DNA of 21,242 nt from an uncultured Rikenellaceae bacterium (GTDB taxonomy: Bacteria > Bacteroidota > Bacteroidia > Bacteroidales > Rikenellaceae). The notes beneath the pieces were generated by a model that did not search any database, was not told where the DNA came from, and worked only from the letters and a program-made list of their open reading frames with translations. The stretch covers positions 1 to 21,242 of the forward strand of contig CASDWR010000167.1 of the NCBI GenBank assembly GCA_949284665.1, read 5' to 3'. Below, in pieces: positions 8,894 through 16,247 of the stretch (its first letter is position 1; each line of letters starts with the position of its first letter). The translations under genes and the position numbers were made by a program.

Positions 8894-8983
8894 TTATATC
8901 TCTTTTCCCTTTTCCGTTTTAGATTCTCGTCCGACAGATTTCTTTCGCTTGTATCCCTTCCTCTTGGCCGTACATTTTATCAC
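8894..8983 (-). CDS. Possible very small basic protein (29 aa), doubtful
   Basis: A short open frame starting with GTG (8983) encodes a very Lys/Arg-rich peptide (core TAKRKGYKRKKSVGRESKTEKGKE). It ends only 9 nt before the hairpin at 8858-8884, as a last gene of a transcription unit would. The open frame continues upstream of the GTG (RTLLFESARKRRKSRPAP) without an ATG until it overlaps the 81-aa gene. The lack of an ATG, the absence of a Shine-Dalgarno and the simple composition all weaken it. I do not recognise a family, although the basic composition would suit a nucleic-acid- or ribosome-associated peptide. Confidence 0.25.
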   Translation of the reverse strand: MIKCTAKRKGYKRKKSVGRESKTEKGKEI

Positions 8984-9050
8984 GGTTGGGGCAGGTCGGG
9001 ATTTTCGTCTTTTGCGAGCGGATTCGAAAAGAAGTGTTCTCGGAAACGGT

Positions 9051-9296
9051 CTATTTCTGTTCTTCCAGTATGCGCATTGCACAATCGAATATGGTAGTGT
9101 CGTCCAACGTGACGATTCCTCCGTCGGGGCCTGATTCGAAATGGACACCGGAGATGTTCCCCCCTTCGAAATGACGACCACCGAAATAGTTTCTTACCTC
9201 GTCTACGTTGATTCCCAATTCGTCGGCAATGCGTTGTGAACTTCCGCTGGGCAATTTGTCTTTGATGCGGCGCAGTTCATTGAATGTAATAATCAT
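9051..9296 (-). CDS. Conserved small Bacteroidota protein with HTH-like N-terminus (81 aa)
   Basis: A small soluble protein resembling a short conserved hypothetical protein seen in many Bacteroidota (from memory, not checked). The N-terminal half (FNELRRIKDKLPSGSSQRIADELGINVDEVRNYFGG) reads like a helix-turn-helix: a helix, SSQRIADELGI as the first HTH helix, and VDEVRNYFGG as the recognition helix. The C-terminal half (GPDGGIVTLDDTTIFDCAMRILEEQ) is an acidic strand-helix module. There is no signal peptide. It is divergent from dnaK across a 322-nt region rich in repeats, so regulation of itself or of dnaK is possible but unproven. A strong hairpin lies 166 nt downstream. Confidence 0.85.
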   Translation of the reverse strand: MIITFNELRRIKDKLPSGSSQRIADELGINVDEVRNYFGGRHFEGGNISGVHFESGPDGGIVTLDDTTIFDCAMRILEEQK

Positions 9297-9349
9297 GGTT
9301 CTCTATGGTTTAATTTGAAGTTTTCGATTGTCCGAAATAATTCGGAGTC

Positions 9350-9379
9350 TAAAGTTAGTGAATATTTCGAACAAACAAA
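9350..9379 (-). promoter_or_regulatory. Candidate promoter of the 81-aa gene
   Basis: On the minus strand, TTTG (9379-9376), an 18-nt spacer and TAACTTTA (9357-9350, one base off TAnnTTTG). It lies 54 nt before the ATG, and its -33 element overlaps the inverted repeat at 9375-9400. Confidence 0.35.
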
Positions 9380-9400
9380 AAGTTCCTGACAACTTTTTGT
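9375..9400. repeat. Inverted repeat between the 81-aa gene and dnaK
   Basis: ACAAAAAGTT (9375-9384), 6-nt spacer, AACTTTTTGT (9391-9400): perfect 10-bp arms. It overlaps the -33 of the candidate minus-strand promoter, so it could be an operator. On the plus strand it is followed by A-runs rather than T, so a plus-strand terminator is unlikely. Confidence 0.5.
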
Positions 9401-9428
9401 AAAAAAAAGGCCTTTCGGACGTTTTGAC

Positions 9429-9503
9429 GGTCGAAATGTCACCTTTTTGGCAGTCGAAGTGACAAAAAAAGGAGGACGTGTCAGTTTTCGGTTCACTTCG
9501 ACC
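9429..9503. promoter_or_regulatory. Three copies of a GTCGAARTG motif upstream of dnaK
   Basis: GGTCGAAATG (9429-9438, +), AGTCGAAGTG (9452-9461, +) and GGTCGAAGTG (9494-9503, read on -) differ by one base each. Copies two and three form an inverted pair with 9-bp perfect arms (GTCGAAGTG / CACTTCGAC) about 32 nt apart. The last copy ends 115 nt before the dnaK ATG. No CIRCE element (TTAGCACTC-N9-GAGTGCTAA) is present. A regulator-binding role is inference. The rest of the 9297-9618 gap is AT-rich with no gene, and I found no exact TAnnTTTG for dnaK; TTGAAA at 9548 followed by TAAACA is a weak alternative. Confidence 0.4.
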
Positions 9504-9618
9504 CCTTGGCATAAAGATTGAAGAATTGGAGGTTGCCGTTCGATACTTGAAAAAAGCGGACGGGGACATAAACAATATGGACGAAAAAGTTAAATTATAA
9601 TAATACATAGTATCAGTT

Positions 9619-11529
9619 ATGGCAAAGATTATCGGTATAGACCTTGGAACAACGAATTCATGCGTTGCGGTAATGGAGGGTAACGAACCCGTTGTGATTC
9701 CCAACAGTGAGGGACATCGGACAACGCCTTCGGTAGTGGCGTTTACAGAAAACGGAGAGCGTAAAGTGGGTGATCCGGCCAAGCGGCAGGCGATAACCAA
9801 CCCGCACAACACGGTCTTTTCGATCAAACGTTTCATGGGTGAGACGTATGATCGGGTAACGAAAGATATTGAGCGGGTTCCTTACAAAGTAGTGCGGGGT
9901 GAGAATAATACGCCTCGTGTGGACATCAACGGGCGACTTTATACCCCGCAGGAAATTTCGGCGATTATTCTTCAGAAAATGAAGAAAACGGCCGAAGATT
10001 ATTTGGGAACCACTGTGGACGAGGCGGTTATTACGGTCCCTGCCTATTTTTCGGATTCGCAACGTCAAGCCACCAAGGAAGCGGGTGAAATTGCCGGTTT
10101 GAAAGTACGTCGTATCATTAATGAACCGACAGCCGCTGCATTGGCCTATGGCTTGGACAAGGTGAACAAAAATATGAAGATCGCCGTATACGATTTGGGT
10201 GGCGGTACGTTCGATATTTCAATTCTGGAGTTGGGCGACGGTGTATTCGAAGTGAAATCGACCAACGGTGATACCCATCTTGGCGGCGACGATTTCGACC
10301 AGTTGATCATCAATTGGCTGGCCGATGATTTCCAAAGCAAACACAATGTCGACCTGCGCAAAGATCCGATGGCATTGCAACGTCTGAAAGAGGCTGCCGA
10401 GAAGGCGAAAATCGAATTGTCGAGTTCGACCACGACGGAAATCAATCTTCCGTACATCATGCCTGTCGACGGTATTCCGCAACACTTGGTAACCACACTT
10501 ACGCGTGCCAAATTCGAACAGTTGTGCGACAATCTGATCCGTGCCACGATCGAACCTTGTAAACAGGCGCTCAAGGATGCCAAACTTACGACGAGCCAGA
10601 TCGACGAAGTCATTCTGGTGGGAGGTTCGACCCGTATTCCGGCTATTCAGAAAGCAGTCGAGGACTTCTTTGGCAAAACACCTTCGAAGAATGTGAATCC
10701 GGACGAAGTAGTAGCCATCGGTGCGGCTATTCAGGGCGGTGTATTGACGGGTGAAGTCAAAGATGTGTTGTTGCTTGATGTTATTCCGTTGTCGTTGGGT
10801 ATCGAAACTCTCGGTGGAGTATTCACTCGTCTGATTGAAGCCAACAAGACCATTCCTATCCGTCGGAGCGAGGTTTTCTCGACGGCGGTGGACAATCAGC
10901 CTTCCGTAGAGATTCATGTGCTGCAGGGCGAGCGTCAGATGGCCCGCGACAATAAAACCATCGGTCGTTTCCATTTGGATGGTATTCCCGCAGCCCCGCG
11001 TGGCGTACCTCAGATTGAGGTGACTTTCGATGTCGATGCCGACGGTATATTGAACGTTTCGGCCAAGGACAAAGGAACCGGCAAAGAACAGAAAATCCGT
11101 ATTGAGGCCTCATCCGGATTGACAGAGGAGGAGATTCAGCGGATGCGTGACGAAGCGAAAGCAAACGAAGCCAAGGATAAGGAAGAACGTGAGCGTGTCG
11201 ACAAAATCAATGCGGCCGATACGATGATCTTCTCCACCGAAAAACAACTCAAAGAGTACGGTGACAAGATTCCTGCCGACAAGAAGAGTGCGATCGAGAG
11301 TGCTCTCGGAAAGTTGAAAGCAGCCCACGCTGCCCAGAATCTTGCCGATATCGATGCGGCTACTGCAGAGTTGAATACGGCATGGCAGGCGGCTTCCCAA
11401 GACATCTATGCTTCACAGCAAGGGTCTGCCGGTGCACAGCAGGCGTCTTCGCAGGAGAGTGCACAGCAGGGCGGCGGAAACAGTCAGGGCGATAATGTAA
11501 CTGACGTGGAGTTTGAGGAAGTGAAATAG
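9619..11529 (+). CDS. dnaK: Molecular chaperone DnaK (Hsp70)
   Basis: A 636-aa Hsp70 that binds exposed hydrophobic segments of proteins in an ATP-driven cycle with DnaJ and GrpE. The ATPase domain has [18 protein letters not shown] (4-21), the [14 protein letters not shown] segment, the phosphate-2 motif [10 protein letters not shown] and [13 protein letters not shown]. The interdomain linker [16 protein letters not shown] leads into the substrate-binding domain, then the helical lid. A Gln/Ser/Gly-rich tail ends in [11 protein letters not shown], a typical DnaK C-terminus. No motif is broken. It stands alone: neither grpE nor dnaJ is adjacent, and a terminator follows. The start is fixed by the [13 protein letters not shown]-terminus. 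Confidence 0.98.
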   Translation: MAKIIGIDLGTTNSCVAVMEGNEPVVIPNSEGHRTTPSVVAFTENGERKVGDPAKRQAITNPHNTVFSIKRFMGETYDRVTKDIERVPYKVVRGENNTPRVDINGRLYTPQEISAIILQKMKKTAEDYLGTTVDEAVITVPAYFSDSQRQATKEAGEIAGLKVRRIINEPTAAALAYGLDKVNKNMKIAVYDLGGGTFDISILELGDGVFEVKSTNGDTHLGGDDFDQLIINWLADDFQSKHNVDLRKDPMALQRLKEAAEKAKIELSSSTTTEINLPYIMPVDGIPQHLVTTLTRAKFEQLCDNLIRATIEPCKQALKDAKLTTSQIDEVILVGGSTRIPAIQKAVEDFFGKTPSKNVNPDEVVAIGAAIQGGVLTGEVKDVLLLDVIPLSLGIETLGGVFTRLIEANKTIPIRRSEVFSTAVDNQPSVEIHVLQGERQMARDNKTIGRFHLDGIPAAPRGVPQIEVTFDVDADGILNVSAKDKGTGKEQKIRIEASSGLTEEEIQRMRDEAKANEAKDKEERERVDKINAADTMIFSTEKQLKEYGDKIPADKKSAIESALGKLKAAHAAQNLADIDAATAELNTAWQAASQDIYASQQGSAGAQQASSQESAQQGGGNSQGDNVTDVEFEEVK

Positions 11530-11557
11530 CTCTTATTCGTAAAATTGCAAGATTGAT

Positions 11558-11600
11558 AAAAACGGGTACGATCGGGTATGGGTCGCACCCGTTTTTGTTT
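11558..11600 (+). terminator. Intrinsic terminator of dnaK
   Basis: AAAAACGGGT (11558-11567), a 19-nt loop, ACCCGTTTTT (11587-11596), then GTTTTTCCC. Perfect 10-bp arms with a T-rich 3' side, 29 nt after the dnaK stop. Confidence 0.85.
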
Positions 11601-11856
11601 TTCCCATTCCGGCTCTTTTTCCGCGGGTCGGGATCTTCGGACGGATCGGTTTGAAGGTTCATTTTGTCCTCTATTTTGTACGGGAGGACTGGAGGGGCGG
11701 TCTACGATGACTTTTTGTGCGAGAATTACTGTTCGTATGTCGGAAATAAAATGGAATTCCGATCCCTTTAAGGATTCTGTTTATGTTGCTTGATATTAGT
11801 GTTTTATGAGGCAACTCTACAAAAACTCTCAGCCGGAGACATGATATAAGTTAAGT

Positions 11857-11892
11857 TTTTGTTAAATCTTATTTAAGGAATCGTTAACAAAA
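11857..11892. repeat. Inverted repeat upstream of pit
   Basis: TTTTGTTAA (11857-11865) and TTAACAAAA (11884-11892): perfect 9-bp arms around an 18-nt AT-rich centre, about 35 nt upstream of the pit -7 box. A possible regulator site. The remaining gap from 11600 to 11856 shows no gene or clear element. Confidence 0.4.
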
Positions 11893-11905
11893 CGGTCGTT
11901 CCCTT

Positions 11906-11922
11906 CTTATTTGAAAAATAAG
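11906..11922. promoter_or_regulatory. Short palindrome abutting the pit -7 box
   Basis: CTTATTT GAA AAATAAG: perfect 7-bp arms with a 3-nt centre, ending 4 nt before the -7 element at 11926. It occupies the spacer and -33 region, where a repressor or activator would act. It could also be chance AT-rich symmetry. Confidence 0.4.
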
Positions 11923-11925
11923 CGC

Positions 11926-11933
11926 TACTTTTG
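11926..11933 (+). promoter_or_regulatory. Promoter -7 element of pit
   Basis: TACTTTTG matches TAnnTTTG exactly, 23 nt before the pit ATG. No clear TTTG lies at the expected -33 distance; a palindrome is there instead. Confidence 0.55.
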
Positions 11934-11955
11934 CGATGAAATTTAAAGAAAGATT

Positions 11956-14184
11956 ATGGGGATATTTACCTTTATTGTCGTTATTCTGATCGTGCTTGCC
12001 GTGTCTGGACTGGTTGTTGGAGTGTCCAATGACGCGGTTAATTTTTTAAATTCGGCCGTGGGGTCGAAGGCAGCCCCTCGGAAAGTGATCCTCTCGATTG
12101 CTTCGTTAGGGATTATCGTGGGTGCTTTCACTTCCAGCGGCATGATGGAGGTGGCCAGAAGCGGGGTGTTCTATCCCGAACAGTTTACCTTTAACGAGGT
12201 GATGATGCTGTTTCTTGGTGTGATGTTCGCCAATGTGATTCTGTTGGACCTTTTCAATACGTTCGGTTTGCCGACTTCTACGACGGTGTCGCTGGTATTC
12301 GGCCTGCTTGGTGCCGCCATTGCGGTTGCTGCAACCAAAATTCACGCCGATCCCGAATTGACAGTTGCCCAGATGTCGCAGTTCATCAACTCAGGGAAGG
12401 CCATGGTGATCATCTCGGCTATCTTGTCATCCGTAGTGATCGCCTTCGTAACCAGTATCGTAGTCATGTTTATCAGCCGGTTGATTTTCACGTTCCATTA
12501 TGAAAAGATATTCCGTCGTTTCGGCGCGTTGTGGTGCGGTGTTGCATTTACGGCTATCGTCTATTTCGCCTTGTTCAAAGGGTTGAAAAGTTCGGGATTG
12601 ATCGATCCGGCTTTTTTTGAATGGGTCTCGGGTCACATGTTGTTGGCACTTGCTATCGTGTGGGTCGCCAGCAGTCTTTTGATGGGTATCCTTCAAATAT
12701 TCCGTGTGAATATATTGAAAATCACGATCCTCGCAGGGACTTTTTCGTTGGCGTTGGCCTTTGCCGGAAACGACCTGGTCAACTTTATCGGAGTCCCTCT
12801 TGCCGGACTCGATTCATACAAGTTGTTCGTAGCCGGAGGAGGAGACGAAACCATGTTGATGGGAAAACTCAACGAGCCGGTCGTTGCCAACCACCTTTTG
12901 CTTCTGGTTGCGGGTATCATCATGACGGTAACGCTGTGGTTTTCGAAAAAGGCGAAGAGCGTAAGCGATACGGAGATTAATCTGGCAAAACAGGATGAAG
13001 GGACCGAGCGTTTCGGGTCGACGCTGTTTTCCCGTTCGTTGGTGCGTAGCGTACTCGGATTGAACCGTTGGTATGAGGACCATGTCCCCGAATCGTTCCA
13101 AAGGGCGATTAACAAACGTTTCATCCCTTTGCGAAGCAATGAAAACAAGGCGCATTTCGACCTGATCCGTGCTACGGTGAATCTGACGGCTGCTTCGATT
13201 CTGATTTCGATGGCTACCTCTTTGAAATTGCCTCTTTCGACTACTTATGTCACGTTTATGGTGGCCATGGGTTCGTCACTCGCTGACAAGGCATGGGGCC
13301 GGGAGAGTGCAGTGTATCGGATTACGGGGGTGATTACCGTAATCATGGGATGGTTCGTGACGGCATTGATTGCGTTCTTGATCGCCTTGCTGATTACGTT
13401 TGTCCTGCTTTGGGGTGGTACGTTGGCCATACTTATCGTCACGATTCTGTGCGGGTTCATGTTTGTTCAGAGCACGATCATCCACAAAAAACGTGAAGCC
13501 AAGGCAAATCGTCTGGAGGCACTGGAGACCGGTTCTGCCGAAGACGATATTATGTCAGGCATCATCTCCGACATTTGCGGTACGATGGAGGATACGACAC
13601 GTATTTACCAGCAAACCATCAAGGCCGTATTGGCTGAGGACCGCAAAAGTTTGCGGAATATGGTGAGGGAATCGAATGATCTGTTTTATAAAGCGCGGGA
13701 GCGGAAATACGAAGAATTGCCCACGTTGCAGAAGATTCAGGACAACTATATCGAGGCCGGTCACTATTACGTGCAAGTGGTAGACTACATGAGCGAGATT
13801 ACCAAAGCCTTGGTTCATATTACGCGTCCCTGTTTCGAGCATATCGACAACAATCACCGGGGGATGAGTGAGGAGCAGGTAGCGGATTTGCTCGATGTCA
13901 ACAATAAGGTTGCGGAGATTTATGAGCGGATTATCCATATGCTGCGCTCGAATGATTTTTCACAACTCGACCAGGTTCTGGAGATGCGCGACAACCTTTT
14001 CGAGAGCATTGCTCTGGCCATCAAGAATCAGTTGAAACGGATCAAAACAAAGGCTACAAGTACGAAGGCAAGCATTCTTTACCTGACGATTCTCAACGAA
14101 ACGAAGACGATGGTGCTTCAATCTCGCAATCTGCTCAAGTCGCAACGTTACTTCATTGAAACGCAACACAATGAATTCGAGTAG
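11956..14184 (+). CDS. pit: Inorganic phosphate transporter (PiT family) with C-terminal PhoU-like domain
   Basis: A 742-aa inner-membrane low-affinity phosphate permease. Both PiT signature repeats are present: VGVSNDAVNFLNSAVGS (21-37) with LPTSTTVSLVFGLLGAA, and FAGNDLVNFIGVPLAG (about 271-286) with LPLSTTYVTFMVAMGSSLADKAWG (about 425-448). About ten to twelve hydrophobic segments fill residues 1 to about 510. From about 525 to the end the protein is soluble and helical (SGIISDICGTMEDTTRIYQQTIKAVL and onward), resembling PhoU-type proteins such as the DUF47 partners of Pit, here fused in one chain. That domain probably gates the permease. The length fits Bacteroidota homologues. It has its own promoter and terminator. 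Confidence 0.93.
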   Translation: MGIFTFIVVILIVLAVSGLVVGVSNDAVNFLNSAVGSKAAPRKVILSIASLGIIVGAFTSSGMMEVARSGVFYPEQFTFNEVMMLFLGVMFANVILLDLFNTFGLPTSTTVSLVFGLLGAAIAVAATKIHADPELTVAQMSQFINSGKAMVIISAILSSVVIAFVTSIVVMFISRLIFTFHYEKIFRRFGALWCGVAFTAIVYFALFKGLKSSGLIDPAFFEWVSGHMLLALAIVWVASSLLMGILQIFRVNILKITILAGTFSLALAFAGNDLVNFIGVPLAGLDSYKLFVAGGGDETMLMGKLNEPVVANHLLLLVAGIIMTVTLWFSKKAKSVSDTEINLAKQDEGTERFGSTLFSRSLVRSVLGLNRWYEDHVPESFQRAINKRFIPLRSNENKAHFDLIRATVNLTAASILISMATSLKLPLSTTYVTFMVAMGSSLADKAWGRESAVYRITGVITVIMGWFVTALIAFLIALLITFVLLWGGTLAILIVTILCGFMFVQSTIIHKKREAKANRLEALETGSAEDDIMSGIISDICGTMEDTTRIYQQTIKAVLAEDRKSLRNMVRESNDLFYKARERKYEELPTLQKIQDNYIEAGHYYVQVVDYMSEITKALVHITRPCFEHIDNNHRGMSEEQVADLLDVNNKVAEIYERIIHMLRSNDFSQLDQVLEMRDNLFESIALAIKNQLKRIKTKATSTKASILYLTILNETKTMVLQSRNLLKSQRYFIETQHNEFE

Positions 14185-14211
14185 CGCAGAAGAGTAAATT
14201 CGACAGCGGAC

Positions 14212-14240
14212 ACAGGGGGCTTTTGAGGCCCCCTGTTTGT
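14212..14240 (+). terminator. Intrinsic terminator of pit
   Basis: ACAGGGGGC (14212-14220), loop TTTTGAG, GCCCCCTGT (14228-14236), then TTGT. Perfect 9-bp GC-rich stem 27 nt after the pit stop. Its 3' end overlaps the -33 element of the next promoter. Confidence 0.8.
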
Positions 14241-14266
14241 CATTATGGGAAAAATACCTATCTTTG
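14236..14266 (+). promoter_or_regulatory. Promoter of the FKBP lipoprotein operon
   Basis: TTTG (14236-14239), 19-nt spacer, TATCTTTG (14259-14266): a textbook Bacteroidota promoter, 31 nt upstream of the ATG at 14298. Confidence 0.8.
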
Positions 14267-14297
14267 TACGTTATCTTTTGTCGTAGGTGTTATCGGA

Positions 14298-14852
14298 ATG
14301 AAAAGGGAATTCGGATACGGTATTGCGGCGGGCGTATTGTTCTGTGTCTCGCTCGTGTGTCAGGCATGCGTGAACGAAGAGACGGCCAATGCAATAGAGA
14401 GTCAGAAATCCGCAATCGTATCGTATCTGGACTCGCAGAATCTGGAGTATACGATTGTGGGTGAGACATACAAATATGTGGCAGGAAACAATTCTTCGGT
14501 GGCGGATCCTCCGGTTTCGGTCAACGGCGATCTCATCTCTTTCTATTTCGAGGCATACGTGTTCAACAGAACACCGGCAACCAAATGGTTTTATACCAAT
14601 AAACAAGGTTTGATCGAAAAGGATACGCTGCTCAATGCGACCTATTGGTCTACTGACCCAATGCAGGTCAAAATCGGTGCCGGTTCCAGAATAAAGGGGG
14701 TTGATAATGCGTTATCCGATTGCAGGGAGGGAGATTCCGTGGTACTTTTTTTGCCGTCCAGCCAGGCTTACGGTGAGAAAGATCTCGGGGTGATTCCTAA
14801 AAATACGGCATTGATGTATATATTGAATATTGTAGAGATTAACAAACAGTAG
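14298..14852 (+). CDS. FKBP-type peptidyl-prolyl isomerase-like lipoprotein (184 aa)
   Basis: An exported FKBP-like protein, likely a periplasmic or outer-membrane-anchored folding helper. The N-terminus MKREFGYGIAAGVLFCVSLV followed by CQAC is a signal sequence with a probable lipidated Cys (C24, Ala at -1; C21 less likely). The middle (25-75) is a variable spacer. The C-terminal FKBP core has GDLISFYFEAYVFN, IGAGSRIKGVDNALSDCREGDSVVLFLPSSQAYGE and a final strand ALMYILNIVEI, matching the order of FKBP strands and the VIPKNT turn. The ATG at 14298 is chosen because an upstream in-frame ATG at 14223 precedes the mapped promoter and lacks the signal peptide. The next gene starts 9 nt after the stop. 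Isomerase activity is not certain, since several aromatic pocket residues differ from classical FKBP. Confidence 0.85.
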   Translation: MKREFGYGIAAGVLFCVSLVCQACVNEETANAIESQKSAIVSYLDSQNLEYTIVGETYKYVAGNNSSVADPPVSVNGDLISFYFEAYVFNRTPATKWFYTNKQGLIEKDTLLNATYWSTDPMQVKIGAGSRIKGVDNALSDCREGDSVVLFLPSSQAYGEKDLGVIPKNTALMYILNIVEINKQ

Positions 14853-14861
14853 CATAATAAC

Positions 14862-16121
14862 ATGAAGATTCCGTTCCGTTTTCTTTGTGCTGTGTTGGCC
14901 GTTACGATTTTGTCGGCTTGTGCCAAAACCGAAGAGGAAGATTACAATGCGATCGAACAGGCCGCACTTGATGCGTGGGTTGCTCAAAATGCCCCGGGAG
15001 CCATCAAAAGTTCGAACGGCATGTATTATGAGGTGCTTCGTGAGGCGGAACCGGATGCAATGTATGTAACCACATCGAAGTGGCTCCGGTTGGCATATAC
15101 GGGAATGACTCTCCAGGGAGATGTGTTCCTTACCCGTCAGAAGCAAGAAGCTCAGATAGAGGGGACGTATAATCCCCATACCCATTATGTCCCTGATTTT
15201 CTCTACGTGAATACGACGAACAATACGATGATCGAAGGCCTCTATCAGAATCTTCTTCAAATGAAAAAGGGAGAGGTGAGAAGACTCTATCTGCCATCGC
15301 GCATGGCTTATTCGTCGAGTGGAACAAGTAATAATGTCGGTTACGGAGGACAGTTTTCGCTGGGTGGCAATAAGCCTGTGATTATCGATAATCTGGAGGC
15401 TTTGGAGATACTCAGCGAGGAGGAGGTGATTTCCGGTGAGGAGACCGCAGTGCAGGAATATGCGGTCGATAAATGGAATATGGCTCTGACCGATACCCTC
15501 AAGGAGAATTTTTACTTGAAACGGATTCCCCCATTGGCGCCCGAAGCCGATTCGATCGGTGTCGATTCAGTGGTCAAGATCTATTATAAGGCCTATTTCC
15601 TGGATGGTTTTGTGTTCGATACGAATATCGATTCTGTGCAAACCCGATTGTACGGTGAATCGTACAGCACATCACCCCTCGAATATGCTGCCAGTTCCGA
15701 TACGCTTATAACGGCGTTCAAATATGCGATTCCTGAAGTTCGCTATGGTGAATGGGCCAAGATGGTTTTTGTATCGGCATACGGATATGGAGCATCGCGG
15801 ATCAGTGCACAGAACAACTCTTCTTCTTCCAGTTCATCTTCCAATGTACTCTATTATTACAATCCGTACAATAGTTATTACGACTATTATAACGGTTATT
15901 ACGGGGGTTATTACGGGAGTTATTACAACAGTTACTCGGATTATTACTATAATTATCTCTATTACAACTATCTGTATAATAACTCCAGCAGTACGACAGA
16001 TACGTCGACCGAAGAAGAGGAAGACCCGAATGACGTCACAACCGAGATTTTGCCCTATTCTCCTCTCGTATTCGAATTTTACGTTGCACCCAAGGAGGTT
16101 GAAGAGGACGAGGAGGAGTAA
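14862..16121 (+). CDS. Two-domain FKBP-like lipoprotein with tyrosine-rich insertion (419 aa)
   Basis: A lipoprotein (signal MKIPFRFLCAVLAVTI, lipobox LSAC with C20) with two FKBP-like modules in tandem. Module one (about 50-185) has LRLAYTGMTLQGDVF, MIEGLYQNLLQMKKGEVRRLYLPSRMAY and a final strand VIIDNLEALEIL. Module two (about 220-410) has VVKIYYKAYFLDGFVFDTN, ITAFKYAIPEVRYGEWAKMVFVSAYGYG and a final strand SPLVFEFYVAP. Between the last two elements of module two, where classical FKBPs have a short loop, sits a low-complexity insert: poly-Ser (320-327), then a segment with 23 Tyr in 42 residues (331-372), then Ser/Thr and poly-Glu (375-387). The C-terminus is acidic. It is co-transcribed with the preceding FKBP lipoprotein gene (9-nt gap) and followed by a strong terminator. 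The insert's function is unknown. Confidence 0.88.
   Translation: MKIPFRFLCAVLAVTILSACAKTEEEDYNAIEQAALDAWVAQNAPGAIKSSNGMYYEVLREAEPDAMYVTTSKWLRLAYTGMTLQGDVFLTRQKQEAQIEGTYNPHTHYVPDFLYVNTTNNTMIEGLYQNLLQMKKGEVRRLYLPSRMAYSSSGTSNNVGYGGQFSLGGNKPVIIDNLEALEILSEEEVISGEETAVQEYAVDKWNMALTDTLKENFYLKRIPPLAPEADSIGVDSVVKIYYKAYFLDGFVFDTNIDSVQTRLYGESYSTSPLEYAASSDTLITAFKYAIPEVRYGEWAKMVFVSAYGYGASRISAQNNSSSSSSSSNVLYYYNPYNSYYDYYNGYYGGYYGSYYNSYSDYYYNYLYYNYLYNNSSSTTDTSTEEEEDPNDVTTEILPYSPLVFEFYVAPKEVEEDEEE
15813..15995 (+). repeat. Low-complexity coding repeat (Ser / Tyr-Tyr-Asn-Gly)
   Basis: DNA encoding residues 318-378 of the FKBP-like lipoprotein is built from imperfect repeats of a TATTAC/GGTTATTACGG-type unit (for example 15893-15926). 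Such runs can expand or contract by slippage in multiples of three. Confidence 0.7.
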
Positions 16122-16154
16122 TCGCACTCATCTTTGTCAAGGGTTTCGATTTTT

Positions 16155-16186
16155 CGGACCGCAGGATAAGGCGGTCCGTTTTTTTT
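16155..16186 (+). terminator. Intrinsic terminator of the FKBP operon
   Basis: CGGACCGC (16155-16162), loop AGGATAAG, GCGGTCCG (16171-16178), then eight T. A strong rho-independent terminator 33 nt after the stop. Confidence 0.92.
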
Positions 16187-16218
16187 CGGTCGGGCGATCG
16201 AAGAGCAACAAAATAGTA

Positions 16219-16226
16219 TATCTTTG
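16219..16226 (+). promoter_or_regulatory. Promoter -7 element before the UDP-glucuronate decarboxylase gene
   Basis: TATCTTTG, 21 nt upstream of the ATG at 16248. No clear TTTG sits at the -33 position. Confidence 0.6.
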
Positions 16227-16247
16227 CGCCAAGAAAAATAAGGTTTT

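Larger units (their letters stand above)
8525..9050. other. Largely non-coding interval between secDF and the 81-aa gene
   Basis: This stretch of 526 nt holds the secDF promoter at its left side, a strong hairpin at 8858-8884 and one doubtful basic ORF (8894-8983, -). Between about 8640 and 8857 I see no convincing gene, repeat or RNA fold. The longer open frames there have atypical composition, and one overlaps the secDF promoter. Confidence 0.6.

Noticed and set aside
8502..9097. Open frames in the secDF upstream gap (8502-8852 minus; 8654-9097 plus)
   Set aside because: The first crosses the secDF promoter; the second crosses the terminator and the 81-aa gene. Both have atypical residue composition.
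9297..9618. CIRCE/HrcA operator upstream of dnaK
   Set aside because: No TTAGCACTC / GAGTGCTAA inverted pair is present.
14223..14297. Upstream in-frame ATG of the first FKBP lipoprotein gene
   Set aside because: It precedes the mapped promoter and overlaps the pit terminator, and it would bury the signal peptide.
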